DNA of 6,489 bases from Candidatus Coatesiibacteriota bacterium. Its GTDB lineage: Bacteria; B130-G9. Positions 1-6,489 of the stretch are shown piece after piece. The position numbers and the translations under genes are program-made. The stretch lies in assembly GCA_016929465.1 (NCBI GenBank), contig JAFGIT010000091.1, positions 1 to 6,489 of the forward strand, given 5' to 3'. Under the pieces are notes generated by a model, which was given only the letters and a program-made list of their open reading frames with translations, was not told the origin of the DNA and made no database searches. Numbering within the stretch: position 1 is the first letter of the stretch; each line of letters begins with the position of its first letter.

Positions 1-883
1 CGTCATTTGAATACTGAGCATTTTTGATCACGATCTTCCCGCAATCGACGAAGAGCGACCCGTTCCTGGCATTCCTGGTCGGCATCACGCAGTCGAATAT
101 ATCCACTCCGTGGGCTACCGCATGCGCGATATCAAGGGGGAAGCCGACGCCCATAAGGTAGCGCGGTTTATGCGGCGGCAGCTCATCAGTGCTGACCTTG
201 ACCATCTCGAACATCGTCTCCTTCGATTCCCCGACTGCGAGCCCACCGATTGCATAGCCGTCGAAGTTCATCTCCCTGAGACGAACGGCGCACTCCGAGC
301 GGAGTTCGGGGAAGGTGGCGCCCTGGACGATACCGAATATTGCAGAGGCCTGCCCGATGAATTGTGCTGAGCGCTCTGCCCAATCGAGCGTCAGGTTCAT
401 CGAGTTACGTGCATAGTCGAAGGTGGCTGGATTCCCCACGCACTCATCGAGGACCATCGCGACATCCGAGCCCAGCCGCATCTGCATCTGAATCACATTC
501 TCGGGCGTGAAGAAGTGAGAGGACCCATCCAGGTGAGAGACGAAGTGCACGCCTTCCGCCTCGATCTTTCGCAGGCTCTCGAGGCTATAGACCTGGAAGC
601 CGCCGCTATCGGTTATGATAAGGCCATCCCAGTTGATGAAGCGATGAATTCCGCTCATCGCCTCAACCAGGTCGATCCCGGGCCTGAGATAGAGATGATA
701 CAGATTGCAGAGCATCCCCTGAACGCCGCAAGACAATAGCTCCTTTTGCGCAACACCCTTGACCGTGCCCTGGGTACCCACCGGAAAGAACGCCGGCGTC
801 TCGACCGTCCGACCATTAATCCTCAGTCTTCCAGCTCTCGCGGCACTCCTTCCGGACCGCGCCACAATCTCAAAATCCAGCAT
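1..883 (-). CDS. tgt: Queuine/preQ1 tRNA-guanine transglycosylase (Tgt), N-terminal 294 residues, cut by window edge
   Basis: This enzyme exchanges guanine for preQ1 at wobble position 34 of tRNAs with GUN anticodons (Asp, Asn, His, Tyr), a step of queuosine synthesis in the cytoplasm. Reading back from 883 gives an open frame to the window edge with the family signatures: TPAFFPVGTQGTVKG near residues 29-43, TDSGGFQV with the catalytic acid/base Asp92, LDEC at 145-148, GIVQGA at 184-189, GGLAVGE at 213-219, and FDCVMPTRNARNG at 263-275, whose Asp264 matches the nucleophile (Asp264 in E. coli). The Val in GGLAVGE is the bacterial form. About 80 C-terminal residues, including the CxCxxC...H zinc site, lie beyond position 1. 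The ATG at 883 is preferred because AAGGAGA sits three bases upstream and an in-frame TGA lies shortly before it. The nearest gene, 297 nt upstream, is unrelated, so tgt probably has its own promoter. Confidence 0.97.
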   Translation of the reverse strand, partial: MLDFEIVARSGRSAARAGRLRINGRTVETPAFFPVGTQGTVKGVAQKELLSCGVQGMLCNLYHLYLRPGIDLVEAMSGIHRFINWDGLIITDSGGFQVYSLESLRKIEAEGVHFVSHLDGSSHFFTPENVIQMQMRLGSDVAMVLDECVGNPATFDYARNSMNLTLDWAERSAQFIGQASAIFGIVQGATFPELRSECAVRLREMNFDGYAIGGLAVGESKETMFEMVKVSTDELPPHKPRYLMGVGFPLDIAHAVAHGVDIFDCVMPTRNARNGSLFVDCGKIVIKNAQYSND

Positions 884-885
884 AG

Positions 886-892
886 TCTCCTT
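886..892 (-). promoter_or_regulatory. Ribosome binding site of tgt
   Basis: Reading the minus strand, AAGGAGA ends three bases before the ATG at 883. The match to the anti-Shine-Dalgarno sequence is strong, though the spacing is on the short side. Together with the in-frame TGA a few codons upstream, it fixes the tgt start. Confidence 0.75.
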
Positions 893-970
893 CCTGGTTC
901 CATTCGACGCTCAAATCTCGCCCTCAATGTCCGAGCAGTTCTTTATCTGCGGTTCGCTTCGAGTCAGGTG

Positions 971-999
971 TTTATGACACATCGCGGGCATCCGGGCAA
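971..999 (-). promoter_or_regulatory. Candidate extended -10 (sigma-70 type) promoter for tgt
   Basis: On the minus strand TTGCCC (999-994, 4/6 to TTGACA) is followed after exactly 17 bases by CATAAA (976-971, 4/6 to TATAAT). The three bases just before it are TGT, an extended -10 TGn. Transcription would begin around 964, giving a leader of roughly 80 nt before the tgt ATG. The elements are individually imperfect, and promoters of this lineage are unknown to me, so this is only the best match seen in the gap. Confidence 0.35.
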
Positions 1000-1084
1000 G
1001 ATTGGGCGCATCAGTAATGATAGAACAAGTTCCTGAAAGGGACGCCTCTGAATCGGTTCGGGGCGCCGCGAAATCTCTCGGCTC

Positions 1085-1133
1085 GATTGCCCGCAATCTT
1101 GCAGGGATTGCTCATTCAGGTCAATGCAATTGA
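1085..1133. repeat. Cluster of short inverted repeats (GATTGC/GCAATC) in the kinase-tgt gap
   Basis: GATTGC (1085-1090), GCAATC (1093-1098) and GATTGC (1106-1111) lie in a row on the plus strand, so the middle copy can pair with either neighbour (2-base or 7-base loop). Just beyond is TCAAT-GCA-ATTGA (1121-1133), a 5-bp stem with a 3-base loop. A nine-base inverted copy of 1094-1102 occurs at 996-1004, overlapping the candidate tgt -35. No run of T follows the stems on the minus strand, so they do not look like an intrinsic terminator. They could be an operator, a folded leader element or chance. The rest of the 297-nt gap shows no convincing gene or RNA. Confidence 0.4.
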
Positions 1134-1180
1134 TTGGGCATCGGTCAGCGCTTTTCCTCGGCGGCGGAGAGATGCGTGAA

Positions 1181-4100
1181 CTAGTTGGGAGGGAGGGGGA
1201 GAGGAAGGGTGAATGTCACCCTGGTGCCCTTTCCGATTTCAGAATTCGCCCAGATTCTCCCGCCATGTTGCTCGATTATGTTGCGGCTTATGTAAAGGCC
1301 CAGTCCCGCTCCCTTGACGCTGGCGAGGCTCTTTTCCTCGAGCCTGACATACTTATCGAAAATTCGCCTGCAGGCAGCAGGATCCATGCCTCTTCCGTTG
1401 TCTTCCACCGCGATAGTGACGAACGATCCCTTCCAGAATTTGTCATGGCTATTCATGTAAAGGCACGATGAGGCCGACAAGGAAGGATCCTGGACGAAGT
1501 CGGTCATTCCCGAAGATATCCGAACCACCCCGCCGGGATCCGTGAATTTCGTGGCATTGCCCACAAGGTTGATGAGAACCTGCTCGAGGGAGTCTCCTAT
1601 CGCATCGAGTCTGGGCAGGCCCTCCGACAACTCCAGTCTCAAGTCTATTTCTTTGTCGCTGGTCTGAGCTCGCAATGCGTCCGCAGTGTGCTTGATAAGG
1701 GCGTTGACATCTATTCGATCCATCTTGAGGGCCTTTGATGCGTTCTTATGCCTGATCAGATCTAGCGTCTCCTCAGTCAGCCGAGATAGTCTTTTCACCT
1801 GGCCGTTGGCCACATCTCTGTTTCGATTTGAGCGGTCCACACCGTTGGCGGATATCTCTTCGAGGCAATACTGGATCGTCGTCAGCGGAGTTCTCATCTC
1901 ATGTGTCAGGGAAGCCACGAGCTCCTCGATGAGCTCGCTCTCCTTCCGCATGCGGGAGTAGTCCATGAGAAGACCCAAGTGATGCGCGATTATTCTTGCG
2001 AGCGGCAAATGCTCATTCTCGCTGAATACATCAGGTTCCTTGCTATCGGCGTAGAGCACACCCTGTAGATTGCCGCTGGCGAAGACCGGCACGCAGATCA
2101 CCGAGCCTAGTTGGAAGCTCACGATGCTCGAACTGCCCATGAACCGTGGATCGCTGAGTGCCGATTTCAGTAATAGTGGCTCTCCGGAGCCCTTCACGAA
2201 GTTCAAGATACTCGTCGAAAGGGAGGCGTGTTGCTGCGGAGCGGCGGAGAAATTCGTCGCCGCCTCGAATTGTATCATTCCCCGGCTGTTGAAGCCAATG
2301 ACCAACCCCCTATCCGCCCCTGTTATCGTCACCATGGTCCTCAAAATGGAGTCGAGCGCGGAATCCATATCCTGAGCAAATCGCACCTTTTCGAAGGCGT
2401 CGAGCACGCATAGCACCTTGTCGGAGTAAGACCTGTCTTGAGCGATCCTACGGCGCAAGGCCACTGCCCTCTCTCGCTCGCGTTCCGCCCCAGCCTCATC
2501 GAATACGTCTTCCAGCCCTTGAATTAGACTTTCGACCCGGGAGATATTGCCATCATCGAGACAGAATTCCGCCCATCGCAGCCTGGTTATGGACTCCTCG
2601 AAGCGAGCACCGGACGCCGAAAATGACTTGATCGCGAACTCAAATAGATCGTGGGCTGTTTTGCTGTTGCCTTGCTGCGCGTAATAGAGGGCCCACTCTC
2701 TCTCGATCAGATTGAGAATATGCTTGCTCCCGATCGTCCTGGCTCGCGCCTCGCATTTTTTTATGTAATATGAGAATCGCTGCCGCGCTTTGAGCAATAG
2801 CGCCAGCCGCGCCATTCTCAAGTAAAGGTCCGGCAGAATGTTCTCATCTCTCAGTTCTTTGGCGATCCTGATGGCGCTCTTGAGGGATTTCTCGGCCACA
2901 TCGGGCCTAAGATCATCCATCATGAGGTCTGCTAGAGCCAGCTCCACGAGCATAATCTCCCTCTGGAAGTGATGCTTCTCCGCAATATTGCGGGCCTTCA
3001 TCAGGATCTGGTGTGCCTCCTCGCCTTTGCCTTGAAGCATCAGCACCCTGCCGAGGCATGGTAGCCCAGCGATGTAGCTAGTGATTAGCCCGTGCTCACC
3101 AGCGAGCTGGATGCTATTCCTTAGATTCACCTCGGCTGAGCGCAGAGTCCCAAGCTCGATTTCTGCTTTGGCAATGCTTATGAGAGAGTTTATTTTGTTC
3201 AGCGCAAAGCGCGTTATCTCGGCAATGCGGCACTCCTCCTTGGCGTAAGAGAGCGCCTCCTCCCACCGGCCGAGATGTCTCAGCGCCCTTGCCGCACCCT
3301 TCGTTGGGAGGAACTTGCTGTTCTCGATCAGTCCGTTGCGTACGGAGACTGCATAGCCCTCCAGGAAGTGCCTCAATGCCTCCTCGGCTTGGCCCTGGTG
3401 CAGGCACACGCTTCCCGCGACATGGCGGATCATGATCTCATCATCGGGCAGAAGATTCTCTACTTTCTCATCGAGCAGCTCTTTGATCGACTTCGCGCTC
3501 TCGGTCACATTCCCGGCCAACAATTCCAGCCACGAGAGCTCGTGGCGCAACGGAATCCAGAATGGATAGTGTGTCTCCTCCCGCGCAAACGGCTCCAGCA
3601 GGACCAGTGCTCGCTTATATAGCTCTATTCCTGCCTCGTAGTTTCCCCAATCCTCATTTATTAGGCCCGCTTCTCTCAGCAAGGGACTAGCAAATTGGGC
3701 CATCGAGCGCTCGTCCAGACCGGCCTCCTCCATATCAGCGATCGAGTCCATGCAGACCTTGAGTCCCGCCTCGCGGTCGCCGTGGAACGTAAAGCCTCTT
3801 GCCATCAGCTGCTCGATCTCCGATATCGTTGTCCAATTCGGTGGACGCGATTGACGCAGCAATTCGATGGCTAGTTTCATCATAGAGAGATTGACCCAAT
3901 GGTCTCTCTTATCTCTGTTCTCCAGTATCTCCTCGACGGCAAGTTCCATCGCCTCTTTTCTGCGGCCGGCGCGAACCAGACTCTCGACCAGCATGAGAGC
4001 GTCGAATTCACTTCCCTCTGCTCGGCTAGATAGCAGGATATCAGCAATCCTGGAACTCAGCAGCTGCACTCGCTCCGGATCGGCTTCTCTCAATATCAGA

Positions 4101-5941
4101 GCCGGCAACTCAGCATTCTCGAACCGAACATTGGAGGTGTGCCTGAAGGCATCCAGTACCAGAATTCCCGACTTCTCGAGCTCCATCACTCCTGCTGCGA
4201 ATTCACCCGCTCCGAGGCCAATTAGCTGCCGGACCGATTCCGTCGGCGCTGCTGCCCCGTGGATTGCAGCGCAAATCAGTATGTCCCGCAACTCCGAGGG
4301 GAGCTTATTCACGTCGAGCCGTGCCACGGCTTTCTTCCTTCTCAAGGAATCGAAGTGGGCGAGCGAGGTGACTGACCATTCACCGACGTCGTGCTTCAGG
4401 CATTTGGCTTTGGCTAGCTCATCGAGAAGCTCGACGGAAGCCCCAACGTTTCCACCAGTTCTCGACATCGTCAGTCTGACGAGGCCTGATACATCATCCG
4501 ACGTGCCTAGCATTGATTTGTACAATTCGGCAAGCTGCTCGATATTCAGGCTCCCGAGCTTCAGCCGTATGAATTCTGGACTATCCCCAGCGGTCGCTAT
4601 CAGGGTGGAAACCTGCGAATCCTCGGTCAAGTGTCTGGTCGTGGTCGAGGAGAGTACCAGGTAACTCTCAGTCAGGGACCGGAATGCAAGAGCATGCCAC
4701 AGCGCCGCATCATCCGATCTCATCATGTCAATGTCATCTGCGATGATCATCAGCGGCCGCTCGCGCGACGATTCTATAATTCGTCTCACCACGAGCTCTC
4801 CATACGCCCCACCTCTCGGCTTTTCGTCGCCTATGTCCAGGTGCTCATCGAGCATATCCGAGAATTTGGGAAAACGACTACGCGCTGTACCTCCCCAATA
4901 GAGCACCTTCGCGCCTGACAGCTGGCCTTGATATCTGGCCTCCTGCAATAATCTGCTCTTACCGCTCTTGCTGGAGCCATCGATCAGGACCAATCCGCCG
5001 GCACCCTTCTGGAGCAGGTCTATTCTCATCTGGATTAGCTGCTGCAAGCCTTCCCGTCCAATTAGGTCGGGATGCAGCAAATGCTGCGGCGGCTCCGGCG
5101 GTGGCGGCATCTCCATCTTCCCGCCGGATCTAGCTGCCATATCTGCCAGAATGGCGCTGCACGATGGGAACCTGTCCCTGGGATCAGGGGCGATCATTCG
5201 CGTTATCAAATCCCTGTAATCATCCGGGATCTCGCTCGTCAGCGGCAATTGTGAACCGCGGGAGGCCTTTTCGTATAGAATCGATTTTATGCCTTTTCCG
5301 GTGAATGGGAGCTTCCCCACAAGAGTCTCGAGAAGCGTCATGCCCAATGAGTAGATATCGGCACGTGCGTCCACGGACATCCCAGCCAGCATCTCCGGAG
5401 CGGCGTATAGAGGTGTTCCTCTCGGAGATGAAGCAGCAGAGGATGTAAAGCCGATATTCAGGCCGAAGTCCATAAGGATCGGTTTGAGATCGCTCCCATC
5501 TACGATGACCTTGACGTTGTCCGGTTTCACATCGCAGTGAAGGCACCCACGGACGTGCACCGCCTCGAGCGCGCGGCAGAGTCCCTCGAAGACCTGCTTG
5601 AATTGCTTCCCTCGAATCGCGCCGGCGCAGCTGGAGAGCGTCTTTCCCGGCACGACTTCCATCGAGTAGTAGCGAATCCCCTCCGAGCTCTGCCCGAAGT
5701 CGAGGACCCGCACAATATTCGGATGCTCGATACTGGCCATTGCCCGGAATTCGCTACGAAAGAAGCGGTCTGCGAGAGCATCCCGGCCTGGCCTGTCTTT
5801 CAGCAGTTTGACTGCAACTTCCTGAGCGCGAACCCTATCGAATGCGCTAGCGACTTCCCCCCATGAACCCTCTCCTAGAAGGCCATGAAACTCGTATCGA
5901 GTATCAAACAGATTTCCCTTGAATCGTTCCCAAATAGCCAA
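1181..5941 (-). CDS. Giant hybrid sensor: Ser/Thr protein kinase - ATPase - TPR - GAF - histidine kinase (1586 aa)
   Basis: A cytoplasmic signalling protein with two kinase types in one chain and no visible signal peptide or membrane segment. Residues about 14-270 are a Hanks-type Ser/Thr kinase: glycine loop GEGSWGEV (23-30), Lys45, probable alpha-C Glu64, catalytic HCDVKPDN (Asp137, Asn142), DFG (158-160), APE (181-183). The HRD arginine is Cys136. A proline-rich linker (279-285) leads to an AAA/STAND-like ATPase with Walker A GSSKSGKS (322-329) and Walker B LMIIADDID (397-405). Helical TPR-like repeats fill roughly 640-1160. A GAF domain spans about 1186-1328. The histidine kinase follows: H-box LTHEMRTPL with phospho-acceptor His1347, N-box Asn1462, G1 EDNGRG (1513-1518), F-box near 1528, G2 GAGLGL (1544-1549). 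All catalytic motifs look intact, so both kinases are probably active. No receiver domain is present. It starts at TTG, 24 nt after the sigma-54 activator gene, implying one operon and a shared pathway. STK-histidine kinase hybrids are known, for example in cyanobacteria. The substrate here is unknown. Confidence 0.96.
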   Translation of the reverse strand: MAIWERFKGNLFDTRYEFHGLLGEGSWGEVASAFDRVRAQEVAVKLLKDRPGRDALADRFFRSEFRAMASIEHPNIVRVLDFGQSSEGIRYYSMEVVPGKTLSSCAGAIRGKQFKQVFEGLCRALEAVHVRGCLHCDVKPDNVKVIVDGSDLKPILMDFGLNIGFTSSAASSPRGTPLYAAPEMLAGMSVDARADIYSLGMTLLETLVGKLPFTGKGIKSILYEKASRGSQLPLTSEIPDDYRDLITRMIAPDPRDRFPSCSAILADMAARSGGKMEMPPPPEPPQHLLHPDLIGREGLQQLIQMRIDLLQKGAGGLVLIDGSSKSGKSRLLQEARYQGQLSGAKVLYWGGTARSRFPKFSDMLDEHLDIGDEKPRGGAYGELVVRRIIESSRERPLMIIADDIDMMRSDDAALWHALAFRSLTESYLVLSSTTTRHLTEDSQVSTLIATAGDSPEFIRLKLGSLNIEQLAELYKSMLGTSDDVSGLVRLTMSRTGGNVGASVELLDELAKAKCLKHDVGEWSVTSLAHFDSLRRKKAVARLDVNKLPSELRDILICAAIHGAAAPTESVRQLIGLGAGEFAAGVMELEKSGILVLDAFRHTSNVRFENAELPALILREADPERVQLLSSRIADILLSSRAEGSEFDALMLVESLVRAGRRKEAMELAVEEILENRDKRDHWVNLSMMKLAIELLRQSRPPNWTTISEIEQLMARGFTFHGDREAGLKVCMDSIADMEEAGLDERSMAQFASPLLREAGLINEDWGNYEAGIELYKRALVLLEPFAREETHYPFWIPLRHELSWLELLAGNVTESAKSIKELLDEKVENLLPDDEIMIRHVAGSVCLHQGQAEEALRHFLEGYAVSVRNGLIENSKFLPTKGAARALRHLGRWEEALSYAKEECRIAEITRFALNKINSLISIAKAEIELGTLRSAEVNLRNSIQLAGEHGLITSYIAGLPCLGRVLMLQGKGEEAHQILMKARNIAEKHHFQREIMLVELALADLMMDDLRPDVAEKSLKSAIRIAKELRDENILPDLYLRMARLALLLKARQRFSYYIKKCEARARTIGSKHILNLIEREWALYYAQQGNSKTAHDLFEFAIKSFSASGARFEESITRLRWAEFCLDDGNISRVESLIQGLEDVFDEAGAERERERAVALRRRIAQDRSYSDKVLCVLDAFEKVRFAQDMDSALDSILRTMVTITGADRGLVIGFNSRGMIQFEAATNFSAAPQQHASLSTSILNFVKGSGEPLLLKSALSDPRFMGSSSIVSFQLGSVICVPVFASGNLQGVLYADSKEPDVFSENEHLPLARIIAHHLGLLMDYSRMRKESELIEELVASLTHEMRTPLTTIQYCLEEISANGVDRSNRNRDVANGQVKRLSRLTEETLDLIRHKNASKALKMDRIDVNALIKHTADALRAQTSDKEIDLRLELSEGLPRLDAIGDSLEQVLINLVGNATKFTDPGGVVRISSGMTDFVQDPSLSASSCLYMNSHDKFWKGSFVTIAVEDNGRGMDPAACRRIFDKYVRLEEKSLASVKGAGLGLYISRNIIEQHGGRIWANSEIGKGTRVTFTLPLPLPPN

Positions 5942-5949
5942 AATATGAG

Positions 5950-5958
5950 CCCTGTCCT
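5950..5958 (-). promoter_or_regulatory. Ribosome binding site for the TTG-started hybrid kinase
   Basis: The minus strand reads AGGACAGGG here, with AGGG ending eight bases before the TTG at 5941. No ATG or GTG exists in frame between the upstream stop (5968-5966) and the kinase glycine loop, so a TTG start is the most economical choice. It leaves about 13 residues before the kinase fold begins. The site lies inside the 24-nt gap after the activator gene, which suits translational coupling. Confidence 0.6.
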
Positions 5959-5965
5959 GTCGTTC

Positions 5966-6489
5966 CTATGGGCGCTGATTCTGGAATTCTTCCACGCGTA
6001 TTCCGTGCTTTCTCATCAGACGCCAGAAGGTATTTCTATGCAGGCCGGCAATCTCCGCAGCCTTTGAGATGACTCCTTTCGTCTTAAAGAGGAGCTCCCT
6101 CAAGTAGCGCATCTCGACGATGTCGAGGGCCTCTCTTTTGGCCTCGGCGTATGTTTGATCAGCAATCGGAATAGGACCCACGTCAAACTCGAATGCGGCC
6201 GGGGTGATTGTCTCTCCTGGAGAGAGTAGGATTGCCTGACAGATCCGATTCTCCAATTCCCGTATATTTCCCGGCCATTCGTAGGCTTGAAGCTTCTGCA
6301 TCGCCTCTCTCGAGAGGCTCTTCTCCTTTGTTCCCAATTTCGGGCAGTAGTACTTGAGGAAATGGCCCACGAGCAGCGGAATGTCCTCTTTTCGCTCTCT
6401 CAGAGGGGGAGTGGTCAGAGGGAATACGCTCAGCCTGTAAAAGAGGTCGCTCCTGAAGGTGTTCTCCGCAATCGCCTTCTTCAGGTCCC
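5966..6489 (-). CDS. Sigma-54-dependent transcriptional activator (NtrC/bEBP family), C-terminal 173 residues, cut by window edge
   Basis: This is the end of a bacterial enhancer-binding protein, which uses ATP hydrolysis to open sigma-54 RNA polymerase promoters. The frame is open to the window edge with its first complete codon at 6487. The visible part begins late in the AAA+ domain. It shows the arginine-finger region FRSDLFYRLSVFPL (11-24 of the fragment), PPLRERKEDIPLL (27-39) and the sensor II motif WPGNIRELEN (71-80). A linker containing YAEAKREAL follows, then a Fis-type helix-turn-helix from about 138 to 163 (SKAAEIAGLHRNTFWRLMRK). Walker A, Walker B, GAFTGA and the N-terminal control domain are outside the window, so whether it is regulated by phosphorylation (REC), FHA, GAF or otherwise cannot be seen. 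An internal GTG at 6370 is not the start, because family-conserved sequence continues upstream of it. Its TAG stop is 24 nt before the hybrid kinase, the likely regulatory partner. Confidence 0.96.
   Translation of the reverse strand, partial: DLKKAIAENTFRSDLFYRLSVFPLTTPPLRERKEDIPLLVGHFLKYYCPKLGTKEKSLSREAMQKLQAYEWPGNIRELENRICQAILLSPGETITPAAFEFDVGPIPIADQTYAEAKREALDIVEMRYLRELLFKTKGVISKAAEIAGLHRNTFWRLMRKHGIRVEEFQNQRP

Noticed and set aside
110-739. Plus-strand open frames at 110-370 and 515-739
   Set aside because: They are antisense to the well-supported tgt coding sequence, and their translations show no recognisable motifs.
911-1096. Minus-strand 61-codon open frame in the kinase-tgt gap
   Set aside because: It begins at TTG without a Shine-Dalgarno sequence, overlaps the candidate tgt promoter and inverted repeats, and its translation resembles no family I recognise.
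1073-1124. Sigma-70 promoter TTGACC-N17-CAAGAT on the minus strand
   Set aside because: The -10 matches only three of six bases. The pair at 971-999 is better and lies closer to tgt.
1125-1140. Possible sigma-54 promoter on the minus strand (TGCCCA-N5-TTGCA)
   Set aside because: The -12 half is perfect, but the -24 half lacks the near-invariant GG, matching only three of six bases. It would also lie about 230 nt before tgt. It was tempting only because a sigma-54 activator is nearby.
1134-1180. Intrinsic terminator after the hybrid kinase
   Set aside because: No G+C-rich hairpin followed by a T run on the minus strand was found just beyond the stop at 1181.
3867-4664. 265-codon plus-strand open frame
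   Set aside because: It lies wholly opposite the hybrid kinase coding sequence. Its serine-rich composition is what the complement of a Leu/Glu/Arg-rich helical region gives, and no domain is recognisable.
6368-6370. GTG as the start of a short 134-residue regulator
   Set aside because: The same frame continues upstream to the window edge with conserved activator sequence (FRSDLFYRL, PPLRERKEDIPLL), so this codon is internal.

Overview
The window carries three protein genes, all read from the minus strand: two are cut by the window edges and one is complete. From right to left, which is the direction of transcription, they are the C-terminal part of a sigma-54-dependent transcriptional activator (6489 to 5966), a very large 1586-residue cytoplasmic signalling kinase (5941 to 1181), and the N-terminal 294 residues of a tRNA-guanine transglycosylase, Tgt (883 to 1). 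I see no RNA gene, mobile element, CRISPR array or phage signature.

The complete gene is the centrepiece. One polypeptide joins a eukaryotic-type Ser/Thr protein kinase, an AAA/STAND-like ATPase, a long TPR-type helical repeat region, a GAF domain and a complete histidine kinase (HisKA plus HATPase_c). It therefore holds two different protein-kinase chemistries at opposite ends, with an ATPase switch and a protein-interaction scaffold between them. It starts only 24 nt after the stop of the sigma-54 activator, so the two are almost certainly co-transcribed and probably translationally coupled. The simplest model is a signalling pair: the hybrid kinase integrates signals through GAF, TPR and ATPase and controls the neighbouring activator, which would switch on sigma-54 promoters. 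The part of the activator that would show how it is controlled (REC, FHA, GAF or other N-terminal domain) lies outside the window.

A gap of 297 nt (884-1180) separates the kinase gene from tgt. It contains a plausible extended -10 promoter for tgt and several small inverted repeats of a GATTGC motif, but no convincing intrinsic terminator. Tgt is a tRNA-modification enzyme and probably forms its own transcription unit, unrelated to the signalling pair.

The organism is a bacterium using sigma-54, with moderate G+C (by eye mid-50s percent), standard code and frequent AGG/AGA arginine codons. Large STK-ATPase-TPR proteins beside sigma-54 activators are typical of signalling-rich Gram-negative lineages such as the former Deltaproteobacteria and several uncultured candidate phyla. 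The sequence alone does not let me name the phylum.
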